64,000 bases of DNA from DATATV01 sp036268615 (GTDB lineage: Bacteria; Actinomycetota; Actinomycetes; Mycobacteriales; Pseudonocardiaceae): assembly GCA_036268615.1 (NCBI GenBank), contig DATATV010000060.1:124001-188000 (forward strand). Reading direction: 5' to 3'. Positions 50,423 through 58,988 of the stretch are shown piece by piece. The stretch's first letter is position 1. Each line of letters starts with the position of its first letter. The position numbers and the translations under genes were made by a program. The notes beneath the pieces were generated by a model. It ran no database searches and was not told the origin of the DNA. It saw only the letters and a list, made by a program, of their open reading frames with translations.

Positions 50423-50681
50423 GATCACTCCTGGGAGAGGTAGCTCTGTCACAGGGCGTCCGTTGTCCGGAAACGCACCCACTGCCGGCTTTGAGTGTCA
50501 CGGTGATCACCGACGGATCGATGACGTATCGCTATCGCCGTCCTACGACGGGGAGGCCGCGACGTGAGAGGCTGGACGACCGGGCGATGCCCGACGTGCC
50601 GCGCGCTGACGGCGGAGCCGTTCGCGGACCGGTGAGCGACGGGAAGGCTGTCCGGTCGCTCACCGCACCCGCGGCAGGTGG

Positions 50682-51203
50682 CTAGCCTTCGCTGAGGTAC
50701 GTCTGCCAACTGTAGGTCCCCGCCGGCAATGTCCAGAGGTCGGGCGAACCCACCGGCTGGCCGCTCAGGCCGGTGTTCCCCACCGGAATGCTGAACGCCT
50801 GATTGTCGTCGTTCGGGTCAATTCCCCACAGGTTGCAGGCCGTGCTGTAGTTGTCGCCGTGCGCGGCGGAATACCCGGTACCGGCCAGCCCGCAGACCCA
50901 GTTGTAGCGGCCGCTGACCGGCAGATAGATGGTCAGGGATTTGCCGACGTCGCGCGGACCGGAAAGCGTGTATCCGAAGGTGTAGACGCCCAGTTCGAGG
51001 GTGATCGTGCGGGGTAGGCTGGTTGAGTAGGGGCCGGGTAGGGCCACCTCGCCGCCACTTGTTTCCGTTGCCAGGTAAAGACTCCGGGTGATCGTCGCCG
51101 ACCCTGGCGGCGCCGCGTTGGCCGGCATGGCGATGGCGACAATCCCCACGGCCATCGCCACAACCGTCAGCAACATGCCGATTCTCTTCGAATACCGCGC
51201 CAT
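50682..51203 (-). CDS. Small secreted protein, paralogue 3 of a tandem trio
   Basis: The 173-residue product has a signal peptide (MLLTVVAMAVGIVAIAMPANA, cut in PANA|APPG) and the family pattern: SATITRSLYLA, GVYTFGYTLSG, GRYNWVCGLAGTG, NYSTAC and LPAGTYSWQTYL. It is closest in pattern to paralogue 2 (shared ATITRS and YTFGYTL..GP). No catalytic residues or membrane anchor are seen. The ATG follows a GGGGAGC stretch. Confidence 0.75.
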   Translation of the reverse strand: MARYSKRIGMLLTVVAMAVGIVAIAMPANAAPPGSATITRSLYLATETSGGEVALPGPYSTSLPRTITLELGVYTFGYTLSGPRDVGKSLTIYLPVSGRYNWVCGLAGTGYSAAHGDNYSTACNLWGIDPNDDNQAFSIPVGNTGLSGQPVGSPDLWTLPAGTYSWQTYLSEG

Positions 51204-51327
51204 TCGGCTCCCCTTTTCGGGCTACCTGCCCACTGTGGACCTACGGTGTCCTGGTGCAGTGTCACGTAGTCCGGCGACAGTTCGATGACGTGCCGCTCTC
51301 ATCGCCCTGACGCGGAGAAAGTGCAGG

Positions 51328-52134
51328 TCAGCCGCGCGCGGAGGACCGGATGCCGACCCGCAGGTCCGACTCTATCCGGCTCACGGTGGCCAGCAGCAGT
51401 GGCAGGATGGTCTCCTGGGCGGCCTCGGTGCTGGTGCGCGAGGCGTGAGTGGACACGTTCACCGCGGCCACCACCCGGCCCGACCGGTCCCGGATGGGCG
51501 CGGCCACCGACCGCAGGCCGGCTTCGAGTTCCTGGTCGACCAGTGCCCAACCCTGTTCCCGCACGATCGCCAATTCCGCCCGCAGCGACGCGCCCGAGGT
51601 GATTGTGTGCGGGGTCAACGGGTCCAGCCGGATCGTATCCAAATAGGACGACAGCCGGGCATCGTCGAGGCCGGCCAGCAGCACGTGCCCCAGCGAGGTC
51701 GCGTAGGCCGGGAAGCGGGTGCCGAGGTTGATCGCCACGGTCATGATCCGGGACACCGGCACCCGCGCCACGTAGACCACGTCGGCGCCGTCCAGCACCG
51801 CCACCGAACTGGACTCGCGCACCTCGGCCGACAGCTTTTCCAGGTGTGGCTGGGCGATCTCCGGCAGCGACAGGCTGGACAGGAAGGCGTAACCCAGTTC
51901 GAGCACCCGGGGCGTGAGCGAGAACAGCTTGCCGTCCGTGCGCACGTAACCCAGGTCGACCAGGGTGAGCAGGAACCGGCGGGCCGCCGCCCTGGTCAGC
52001 CCGGTCGCCCTGGCCACGTCGGAGAGGGTCAGCTCCGGGGTGTCCGCGGCGAAGCAGCGGATCACCGCGAGGCCGCGCTCCAACGACCGCACGTGGTACG
52101 CGGCGCGTTCCAACCCATCCGTCGTCTCGGTCAT
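51328..52134 (-). CDS. pcaR: IclR-family regulator of the pca operon
   Basis: The 268-residue protein has an N-terminal winged helix (RSLERGLAVIRCFAADTPELTLSDVARATGLTRAAARRFLLTLVDLGYV) and an IclR effector domain. Sequence and place match the PcaR/PcaU/PobR group that senses protocatechuate or beta-ketoadipate. It is the last gene of the operon, starting 8 bases after the PcaC stop. A 15-bp box resembling the Pseudomonas PcaR site lies upstream of pcaI. Confidence 0.87.
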   Translation of the reverse strand: MTETTDGLERAAYHVRSLERGLAVIRCFAADTPELTLSDVARATGLTRAAARRFLLTLVDLGYVRTDGKLFSLTPRVLELGYAFLSSLSLPEIAQPHLEKLSAEVRESSSVAVLDGADVVYVARVPVSRIMTVAINLGTRFPAYATSLGHVLLAGLDDARLSSYLDTIRLDPLTPHTITSGASLRAELAIVREQGWALVDQELEAGLRSVAAPIRDRSGRVVAAVNVSTHASRTSTEAAQETILPLLLATVSRIESDLRVGIRSSARG

Positions 52135-52142
52135 CGGCTGGC

Positions 52143-52568
52143 TCAGCCCTCCTGCGGGTCGGCCGGGGCCGGCGACATGGCGATCGGCTCGCCCAGCTCG
52201 GCCAGCGTGCGCTGGGCGATGGCGAACGCGGTGTTGGCGGCGGGCACGCCCGCGTAGACACCGGTGTGCAGCAGCACCTCGCCGATCTCCTCGGCGGTCA
52301 GTCCGTTGTTCAGCGCGGCGCGCACGTGCATGGCCAACTCGTCGTGGCAGTGCAGCGCGGCCAGTGCGGCCAGGGTGATGCAGCTGCGGGTCCGGCGGTC
52401 CAGGCCGGCCCTGGTCCACACCGAGCCCCAGGCGGCGTTGGTGATGTAGTCCTGGAACGGCTTGGTGAATTCAGTCGTCCTGGCCTCGGCGCGGTCCACG
52501 TGTGCGTCGCCGAGAACCGCCCGGCGCACGGCCATGCCCTGCTGATAGGTGTCGTTCTGCTCGGTCAC
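52143..52568 (-). CDS. pcaC: 4-carboxymuconolactone decarboxylase
   Basis: This 141-residue CMD-family protein has the RRTRSCITLAALAALHCHDELAMHVRAALNNGLTAEEIGEVLLHTGVYAGVPAANTAF core. It decarboxylates gamma-carboxymuconolactone to beta-ketoadipate enol-lactone. The GTG start at 52568 overlaps the pcaD stop (GTGA). In many actinobacteria pcaD and pcaC are fused as pcaL; here they are separate but coupled. Confidence 0.92.
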   Translation of the reverse strand: MTEQNDTYQQGMAVRRAVLGDAHVDRAEARTTEFTKPFQDYITNAAWGSVWTRAGLDRRTRSCITLAALAALHCHDELAMHVRAALNNGLTAEEIGEVLLHTGVYAGVPAANTAFAIAQRTLAELGEPIAMSPAPADPQEG

Positions 52569-53353
52569 CTGTTCTCCGTTCCTGGCCTGCGCAAGTGGTC
52601 GATGATCAGTTCGCTGACCCGGTCGGCCTGTTCGTAGCTGACCAGGTGCGCCCCCGGGGACAGCACTTCCAGCCGGGCGCCGGGAATCCGCTCGGCGATG
52701 GGCTTCTGGTGGTCGGCAGGCGGCGTGGCCGGGTCCCGGGCGCCGCCGATCACCAGCGTCGGCGCGGTGATCCCGGCCAGCTCGTCGAGCTGGTCCATCA
52801 GCTCGATCGCCGTGCAGCAACTCGCGTAGCCCTCCGCCGGGGTGGCCGCGATCATGTCCCGCAGCCAGGTCATCCGCTCCGGGTTGGCCGCCGCGTAACC
52901 GGGCGTCACCCACCGGCCGACCGCCGCGTCGGCGATCGCCTCGGTGCCCTTGGCCCGTACCAGTTCGGCACGTTGCGCCCAACCCTCCGGCGGCCCGAGC
53001 TTGGCCGAGGTGCACAGCAGCACCAGCCGGTCGAGACGCTGCGGCGCGAACCGGGCCAGCCACATGCCGACCATGCCGCCCAGCGACAGCCCCACCCAGC
53101 TGACCCGGCGTCCGTCGAAGCAGTCGATCAGCTCGCTCGCGTCGTCGCCGAGCTCGTCCAGCCGGTAGGGGCCGGCCGGCACCGGCGAAGCACCGTGCCC
53201 GCGGTGGTCGTAGCGGACCAGCCGGTAGCCGGCGGCCACCAGCGGCGCCACCTGGGGTTCCCACATCCGCAGGTCGCTGCCGAGCGAGCCGCTGAACACC
53301 ACGATCGGACCGTCGGCCGGCCCGTCCACCACGTAGTTGAGCGCGACGCTCAC
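52565..53353 (-). CDS. pcaD: 3-oxoadipate enol-lactonase
   Basis: This 262-residue alpha/beta hydrolase has the nucleophile motif GLSLGG, an acid residue in GGARDPATPP and a His in PGAHLVSYEQ. It hydrolyses beta-ketoadipate enol-lactone to beta-ketoadipate. The GTG start overlaps the pcaB stop, and its stop overlaps pcaC. Confidence 0.92.
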   Translation of the reverse strand: MSVALNYVVDGPADGPIVVFSGSLGSDLRMWEPQVAPLVAAGYRLVRYDHRGHGASPVPAGPYRLDELGDDASELIDCFDGRRVSWVGLSLGGMVGMWLARFAPQRLDRLVLLCTSAKLGPPEGWAQRAELVRAKGTEAIADAAVGRWVTPGYAAANPERMTWLRDMIAATPAEGYASCCTAIELMDQLDELAGITAPTLVIGGARDPATPPADHQKPIAERIPGARLEVLSPGAHLVSYEQADRVSELIIDHLRRPGTENR

Positions 53354-54750
53354 GACGCGGCCCCTTCCCTGCGGTTGTCGTGTGCCGCCAGCACTCGCTC
53401 GACGAACACCCCGGCGCTGCCCAGATATCCCGCGGGGTCAAGGAGTTCGGCGATCCGGTCGGGGCCGAGCCTGCTGCCGACCAGCGGGTCGGCGGCCAGC
53501 AGCTCGGCCAGCGTGCCCGCGCCGGCCGCGACCCGCTTGGCGCAGGCGGTGACGGCGTCGTGCGCGGCCAGCCGGCCCACCTCGCCGGCCAGTTCGGTGA
53601 CCACCCGCTCGGTGAGCAGCAGTCCGCCGGTCAGGTCGAGGTTGGCCCGCATCCGCTCCGGGTCGACCACCAGCCGGTCCAGGCTGGTGCGCAGCCAGGA
53701 CACGGCGGAACCGGTGCTGCGCAACAGTTCGGTCAATGGCAGCCATTCGGCGTGCCAGGCGCCCGCGGCCCGCTGGTGCTCGTGGGTCATCGCCGCGAGC
53801 AGCGTGGCGACCAGGCCGGGTGCCTGCCGGGCGCTGCCCGACGCGGAGACCGCGGCCACCGGGTTTCGCTTGTGCGGCATGGTGGACGAGCCGCCGCTGC
53901 CGGCCGGTCCCTGCTCGTACACCTCGGCGACCTCGGTCTGGGCGAGCAGCATGATGTCCTGGGCGATGCCGGCCATGACGCCGGCGGCCGCGCCGAGCGC
54001 GCCGGCGAGTTCGGCGATCCGGGTGCGGTCGGTGTGCCAGGGCAACAGCGGCTCGGCCAGGTCCAGCCGGCGGGCCAGCGCGACCGCGACGGCAGGGCCA
54101 TGCTCCCCCAACGAGGCGAGCGTGCCGGTGGCACCACCGAACTGCACGGCCAGCCGTCGGCCGCGGACCTCGGTGAGCCGGTCGGCGGCCGCCTGCACGG
54201 CCGACAGCCAGCCGGCGGCGGTCAGCCCGAAGGTGACCGGGATCGCTTGCTGGAGCAGGGATCGGCCGGCCTGCACGGTGTTCCTGTGCCGACGGGCCAG
54301 GTCGGCCAGCAGGTCGGCGGTCGCGGCCAGGTCGGTGTCCAGCGCGGCCAGCGCGCGCCGGGCGACCAGCATGGCCGCGGTGTCCACCACGTCCTGACTG
54401 GTCGCGCCGAGGTGCACGTACCGGGCCGCCGCCGACGAGGTCTGCTCGACCCGCTCGGTGAGCGCGCGCACGAGCGGCGCGGCCGGGTTGCCGATCCCGG
54501 TCGCGCCTCGGCCCAGCGCGGCGATGTCGTAGTCGTCGGCGTCGCCGGCCGCGGCGATGCTCTGCGCGTGCGCGACCGGGATCAGACCGACCTCGGCCTG
54601 CGCGGCAGCGAGTCCGGTCTCGAAGTCGAGCAGGGCCTGCACCCAGGCGCGGTCGCTGACAGCCGCCCGCACCGGGCCGGCCGCCAGCACCCCGTCGAAC
54701 AAGCCCGCGGGCAGTGAATCAACCGCTGGGTCAACCGCTGGATCAGACAT
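53350..54750 (-). CDS. pcaB: 3-carboxy-cis,cis-muconate cycloisomerase
   Basis: The 466-residue protein belongs to the fumarase/adenylosuccinate lyase superfamily, with the signature GSSTMPHKRNP and the earlier block HLGATSQDVVDTA. It converts 3-carboxy-cis,cis-muconate to gamma-carboxymuconolactone. The ATG at 54750 lies within the end of pcaG (8-base overlap); the longer reading has no resemblance. Confidence 0.92.
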   Translation of the reverse strand: MSDPAVDPAVDSLPAGLFDGVLAAGPVRAAVSDRAWVQALLDFETGLAAAQAEVGLIPVAHAQSIAAAGDADDYDIAALGRGATGIGNPAAPLVRALTERVEQTSSAAARYVHLGATSQDVVDTAAMLVARRALAALDTDLAATADLLADLARRHRNTVQAGRSLLQQAIPVTFGLTAAGWLSAVQAAADRLTEVRGRRLAVQFGGATGTLASLGEHGPAVAVALARRLDLAEPLLPWHTDRTRIAELAGALGAAAGVMAGIAQDIMLLAQTEVAEVYEQGPAGSGGSSTMPHKRNPVAAVSASGSARQAPGLVATLLAAMTHEHQRAAGAWHAEWLPLTELLRSTGSAVSWLRTSLDRLVVDPERMRANLDLTGGLLLTERVVTELAGEVGRLAAHDAVTACAKRVAAGAGTLAELLAADPLVGSRLGPDRIAELLDPAGYLGSAGVFVERVLAAHDNRREGAAS

Positions 54751-55285
54751 CGAAGACGACTGTCTCGCCTTCACCCTGCAACCGCACGTCGAACCGGTAG
54801 CCGTCCTCGGTCTTCGTGGCCAGCAGCGTGTCACGCCGGTCGGCCGGCACACTGACCAGCACCGGGTCGGCCGCGTTGGCCTCGGCGAAGTCCGGGAAGT
54901 AGATCCGGGTGACCACCCGGTTGAGCAGTCCCCGGGCGAACACGGTCACGTCCACGTGCGGCGCCTGGCCGTCCACCGGGCCGGGTAGCAGGGTGCGGAT
55001 CGCGTAGCTGCCGTCGGCCTCGGTGGGCACCCGGCCGAAGCCACGGAAGGTGGTCCTTCCGAAGCCGGCCGGGTCCTCCGGGTGGTCGAACCGGCCGTCC
55101 GGATCGGCCTGCCAGGTCTCCACCAGCCCGTCGGGCACGACGTTGCCGGCGCCGTCGGTCACCACACCGCGAAGCCACACCGCGCCCGGCGTGCCCTCCT
55201 CGACCACGAACGGCCCGTCCGGCCAGGGCAGCCCGATGGACAGGAACGGCCCGATCGTCTGCGAAGGCGTTGTTCCGAGGCTCAT
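54743..55285 (-). CDS. pcaG: Protocatechuate 3,4-dioxygenase alpha subunit
   Basis: The 180-residue subunit has the intradiol dioxygenase fold (TPSQTIGPFLSIGLPW, DGLVETWQADPDGRF, HVDVTVFARGL) but, as expected for the alpha chain, lacks the full set of iron ligands found in PcaH. It pairs with PcaH to open the protocatechuate ring. Its ATG overlaps the pcaH stop (ATGA). Confidence 0.93.
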   Translation of the reverse strand: MSLGTTPSQTIGPFLSIGLPWPDGPFVVEEGTPGAVWLRGVVTDGAGNVVPDGLVETWQADPDGRFDHPEDPAGFGRTTFRGFGRVPTEADGSYAIRTLLPGPVDGQAPHVDVTVFARGLLNRVVTRIYFPDFAEANAADPVLVSVPADRRDTLLATKTEDGYRFDVRLQGEGETVVFDV

Positions 55286-56022
55286 TCGTCGTCCTCCTCG
55301 TCGTCGGCGTTCTCGAACGGGGTGGCTTCGCGGCCGCGTAGCACGATGTCGAACTGGTAGGCCAAGGCCCAGTGGTCCTGGGTGCGGCTCATGTCGAACG
55401 AGGACACCATCCGCTGCCGGGCCGCCGGGTCGGGCACCGAGTTGAAGATGGGGTCCTGGAAGAACAGCGGGTCCTCCGGGAAGTACATCTGGGTGATCAG
55501 CCGCTGGGTGAACGACGTGCCGAACATGGAGAAGTGGATGTGCGCCGGCCGCCAGGCGTTGTCGTGGTTGCGCCACGGGTAGGCACCGGGCTTGATGGTG
55601 AGGAACTGGTAGCGGCCCTCGTCGTCGGTGAGGGCGCGCCCGACGCCGTCGAAGTTGGGGTCCAGCGTGCCGGGCCAGTTGTCCACGACGTGCTTGTACC
55701 GGCCGGACGCGTTGGCCTGCCAGATCTCGATCAGCGAGTTGCGCACCGGCCGGCCGTCACCGTCCAGCAGCCGGCCGTGCACGATGATCCGCTGCCCGAC
55801 CGGCTCGGCCGCGTGCTGCACGGTGAGGTCGTTGTCGTGCTCGCCCAGCCTGCCCGGACCCAGCAGCGGCCCGGTCAGCTCGGTGAGCTTGTGCGGCAAC
55901 AGGATCGGCCGCCGGCTCGGGTGGCGCAGCGCGGTCGACCGGTATCCGTCGAAGTCCAGCGGCGGGTGCGTGCCCTCCGGATCGCGCCGGAACGCAGCCG
56001 AGTGGGCGGTGGGGATGGCCAC
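55282..56022 (-). CDS. pcaH: Protocatechuate 3,4-dioxygenase beta subunit
   Basis: The 246-residue catalytic subunit shows the non-heme Fe(III) ligands: Tyr in ASGRYKH, Tyr in KPGAYPW and two His in AHIHFS. It cleaves protocatechuate to 3-carboxy-cis,cis-muconate with O2. The C-terminus ends in an acidic run (NADDEEDDE) whose codons overlap the pcaG start. A 28-base gap separates it from pcaF. Confidence 0.94.
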   Translation of the reverse strand: MAIPTAHSAAFRRDPEGTHPPLDFDGYRSTALRHPSRRPILLPHKLTELTGPLLGPGRLGEHDNDLTVQHAAEPVGQRIIVHGRLLDGDGRPVRNSLIEIWQANASGRYKHVVDNWPGTLDPNFDGVGRALTDDEGRYQFLTIKPGAYPWRNHDNAWRPAHIHFSMFGTSFTQRLITQMYFPEDPLFFQDPIFNSVPDPAARQRMVSSFDMSRTQDHWALAYQFDIVLRGREATPFENADDEEDDE

Positions 56023-56050
56023 GACTGTCTCCTTTCAGGCTTGCACGAAC

Positions 56051-57232
56051 TCACGCTTCGATGACGACGGCGAGGCCCTGGCCGACGCCGATGCAGATCG
56101 CGGCGAGCCCCCAGCCGCCCCCGGCGGCCTGCAACTCGTGCGTGAGCTGGCCGAGGATGCGCCCACCGGACGCGCCCAGCGGGTGGCCCAGGGCGATCGC
56201 GCCGCCGTTCGGGTTGACCTTGGCCGGGTCGAGTTCCTTCCACTCGGCCAGACACGCCAGCGACTGGCCGGCGAACGCCTCGTTCAGCTCGACGATCTTG
56301 ATGTCGTCCCAACCGATGCCGGCCCGACTCATGGCGATCTCGGCGGCCTTCACCGGGGCGATGCCGAAGATGTCCGGGTCGACGCCGGAGGCGCCGCGGC
56401 CGGCGATCCGGGCCAGCGGTGTGCGACCGACCCGATCGGCGGCGGCCTGGTCGCCCAGTAGTACGGCCGAGGCGCCATCGTTGAGCGGCGAGGCGTTGCC
56501 CGCGGTGATCGTGCCGTTCTTGCGGAAGGCCGGCTTGAGCTTGGCCAGCTTCGCCAGCGTGGTGTCCGCCCGGATGCCCTCGTCCCTGGCCAGTTCGACA
56601 CCGGGCACGCCGACCACGTGCGAGTCGTAGGCGCCCGCATCCCAGGCGCGGGCCGCGTTCTGGTGGCTGCGCAGGGCGAACTCGTCCTGCTCGTCGCGAC
56701 CGATGCCGTACCGGTCGACCAGGATCTCGGTGCTCTCGCCCAGCGAGACGGTCCACTGGTCGGGCATCGCCGGGTTCACGATCCGCCAGCCGAGGGTGCT
56801 GGAGAACAGCGTCTCGTGGCCGCTGGGGAAGGCCTTCTCCGGCTTGGGCAGCACGTAGGGGGCACGGCTCATCGACTCGACGCCGCCGGCGATCATCAGG
56901 CTGGCGTCGCCGACCTGGATCGACCGGCTGGCCTGCATCGCCGCGTCCAGGCCGGAACCGCACAGCCGGTTGACCGTGCTGCCGGGCACCGAGGTCGGCC
57001 AGCCGGCCAGCAGCGCCGCCATCCGGGCCACGTTCCGGTTGTCCTCGCCGGCCTGGTTCGCGTCGCCGAGGATCACTTCGTCCACAGTGGACGGATCGAG
57101 ACCGGTGCGCTCGGCGAGTACCCGCAGCACGTGCGCGGCCAGGTCGTCGGGCCGGGTCTTGGCCAGCGCGCCACCGTACCGGCCGAACGGCGTGCGGACG
57201 GCGTCCAGCACGAATACGTCAGCTCCGGTCAC
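56051..57232 (-). CDS. pcaF: Beta-ketoadipyl-CoA thiolase
   Basis: This 393-residue thiolase has the acyl-accepting Cys in STVNRLCGSGLDA, the His in GHPLGASGGR and the C-terminal Cys block CIGVGQG. In the operon it splits beta-ketoadipyl-CoA to succinyl-CoA and acetyl-CoA. The GTG start at 57232 follows AAGGAGG and overlaps the pcaJ stop (GTGA). It is placed between the CoA transferase and dioxygenase genes. Confidence 0.92.
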   Translation of the reverse strand: MTGADVFVLDAVRTPFGRYGGALAKTRPDDLAAHVLRVLAERTGLDPSTVDEVILGDANQAGEDNRNVARMAALLAGWPTSVPGSTVNRLCGSGLDAAMQASRSIQVGDASLMIAGGVESMSRAPYVLPKPEKAFPSGHETLFSSTLGWRIVNPAMPDQWTVSLGESTEILVDRYGIGRDEQDEFALRSHQNAARAWDAGAYDSHVVGVPGVELARDEGIRADTTLAKLAKLKPAFRKNGTITAGNASPLNDGASAVLLGDQAAADRVGRTPLARIAGRGASGVDPDIFGIAPVKAAEIAMSRAGIGWDDIKIVELNEAFAGQSLACLAEWKELDPAKVNPNGGAIALGHPLGASGGRILGQLTHELQAAGGGWGLAAICIGVGQGLAVVIEA

Positions 57233-58017
57233 GACGCCTCCTTGAGCGTGCGCAGGGTGCTCAGTTCCTGCTCGGTCGGGGTCGGCGTGCGGCCGAGGTC
57301 CGGCGAGACCTTGAGATCCCAGCCGGTCGACTCGATGACCTTGGCCAGTTCGACGCCGGGGTGCAGTTCGGTGAGGGTGAGCTCGGCGGTCTCCGGGTCG
57401 GGCCGCAGGATGCCGAGGTCGGTGATGAGCATGACCGGGCCCGCGCCGGGCAGCCCCAGCCGCTCCCGGTCGCCCTTGCCGGTGCCGTGCCCGACCGAGG
57501 TGATGAAGTCCAGCTTGTCCACGAAGGTGCGCTTGCTCTGTCGCACCACGATGAACACCTCCCGGCACGAGGTGGCGATCTCCGGAGCGCCGCCGGCGCC
57601 GGGCAGCCGCACCTTCGGGTTGAGGTAGTCCGCGCCGATCACGGTGGTGTTGATGTTGCCGAACTTGTCCACCTGGGCCGCGCCGAGGAATCCGACGTCG
57701 ATCCGACCGGGCTGCAACCAGTAGTTGAACACCTCCGGCACGCTGATCACCGCGTCCGCGGTCGAGGCCAGGATGCCGTCACCGATGGACAGCGGCAGCC
57801 GGTCGGGCTTGGCGCCGAGGCAGCCCGACTCGTAGACCAGCACCAGGTTCGGCGCGTGCGCCCGGCGGGCCAGGTTGGCCGCGGTGGACGGCAGGCCGAT
57901 GCCGACGAAGCAGGAAGTGTTGTCGTGCAACGCACGGGCCGCCGCGATGGTCATCATCTCGTCGGCGGTGTACTCGGCCGCGCCGGTGTCCGCCGGGGAA
58001 GATCCGACCGCTGTCAT
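57229..58017 (-). CDS. pcaJ: 3-oxoadipate CoA-transferase subunit B
   Basis: This 262-residue class I CoA-transferase beta subunit contains the characteristic VYESGCLGAKP segment. In typical subunits the catalytic Glu lies in an SENG(I/L)LG motif, here SGCLGA preceded by Glu in YESG. It forms succinyl-CoA:3-oxoadipate CoA transferase with the upstream subunit. The ATG overlaps the pcaI stop (ATGA). Confidence 0.9.
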   Translation of the reverse strand: MTAVGSSPADTGAAEYTADEMMTIAAARALHDNTSCFVGIGLPSTAANLARRAHAPNLVLVYESGCLGAKPDRLPLSIGDGILASTADAVISVPEVFNYWLQPGRIDVGFLGAAQVDKFGNINTTVIGADYLNPKVRLPGAGGAPEIATSCREVFIVVRQSKRTFVDKLDFITSVGHGTGKGDRERLGLPGAGPVMLITDLGILRPDPETAELTLTELHPGVELAKVIESTGWDLKVSPDLGRTPTPTEQELSTLRTLKEAS

Positions 58018-58856
58018 GCTCCACTCCCGATCGTCTCGGTCTCCGGGCTCGCCGCACGCAGCCCCTCCTCGACCAGCCACTGGTTGAACCGCTCGCGGTC
58101 CCGGCTGATCTCGTCCCACTCCTGGTAGTACCCGTTGTCGCGCTCGTAGTAGCCCTCGGCGTAGGAGGGGTGCGCGCCGCGCGGCGCCTCGGCGACCAGG
58201 GTGACCGCCCAGGTCGGCAGGACCAGCGCACCCGGCCGGGGTTCCAGCGTGTCGACGACTTCCTCGACGGTGACCAGCGACCGCTTGGCCGCGAGCACCG
58301 CCTCCTTCTGCACGCCGGTGATGCCCCAGATCTGCACGTTGCCGGCACGGTCGGCGCGCTGCGCGTGCACGATGCTCACGTCCGGGTTGAGCGCGGGCAC
58401 GGCGGTCAGCTGCTCCCCGGTGAACGGGCAGGTGATCGGCTTGATGGTCGCGGTGTGCTCGGGCAGGTCGGTGCCCTTGTAGCCGCGCAGCACGGCGAAG
58501 GGCAGCCCGGAGGCGCCGGCGACGTACCGGTTGGCCATGCCGGCGTGGCTGTGCTCCTCGATCTCCAGCGGCACCGGCCAACTCTCGGTGACCGCGTCAC
58601 GGAACCGGTGCAGCGAGCCGACGCCGGGGTTGCCGCCCCAGGAGAAGACGAGCTTGCGCGCGCAGCCCGCGCCGATGAGCTGGTCGTAGATGATGTCCGG
58701 TGTCATCCGGACCAGCGTGAGGTCACGCCGGCCCTGCCGGATGATCTCCTTGCCGGCGGCCACCGGGATGAGGTGCGTGAAGCCCTCCATGGCGACCATG
58801 TCCCCGTCGTGGACCAGCGCGGCGACCGCTTCCGCGAGCGACACGATCTCGGCCAT
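58014..58856 (-). CDS. pcaI: 3-oxoadipate CoA-transferase subunit A
   Basis: The 280-residue CoA-transferase alpha subunit begins MAEIVSLAEAVAALVHDGDMVAMEGFTH and has the GGNPGVGS segment and the PITCPFTGEQLTAVPALNPDVSIVHAQ block. It is the first gene of the pca operon. ATG 58856 with GAGGTGGG upstream is preferred over 58907. Genes downstream all overlap or lie within 28 bases. Confidence 0.9.
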   Translation of the reverse strand: MAEIVSLAEAVAALVHDGDMVAMEGFTHLIPVAAGKEIIRQGRRDLTLVRMTPDIIYDQLIGAGCARKLVFSWGGNPGVGSLHRFRDAVTESWPVPLEIEEHSHAGMANRYVAGASGLPFAVLRGYKGTDLPEHTATIKPITCPFTGEQLTAVPALNPDVSIVHAQRADRAGNVQIWGITGVQKEAVLAAKRSLVTVEEVVDTLEPRPGALVLPTWAVTLVAEAPRGAHPSYAEGYYERDNGYYQEWDEISRDRERFNQWLVEEGLRAASPETETIGSGA

Positions 58857-58890
58857 ACCCACCTCGTTCACGTTCCGCGCACCGAAAATT

Positions 58891-58924
58891 GTTCGGTATG
58901 CGCACACTAGTTCTTCATTCGAAC
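58891..58924. promoter_or_regulatory. Putative PcaR-type operator upstream of the pca operon
   Basis: GTTCGGTATGCGCAC (58891-58905) matches 12 of 15 positions of the PcaR box I recall from Pseudomonas putida (GTTCGATAATCGCAC). It is followed by the dyad GTTC/GAAC with a 7-base spacer (58910-58924). Both lie in the 132-base gap before pcaI, where an IclR protein would act. Confidence 0.6.
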
Positions 58925-58988
58925 GTATAACGGGGCGCGCGGACAGTCAACCCGTGGGCAGGACTCCTCGGGGTCGGACGCCTCGCGA

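Noticed and set aside
52143..53441. A fused PcaDC-like 432-residue frame
   Set aside because: The upstream part is the wrong-frame reading of pcaD. Two separate ORFs in different frames with a GTGA overlap fit better.
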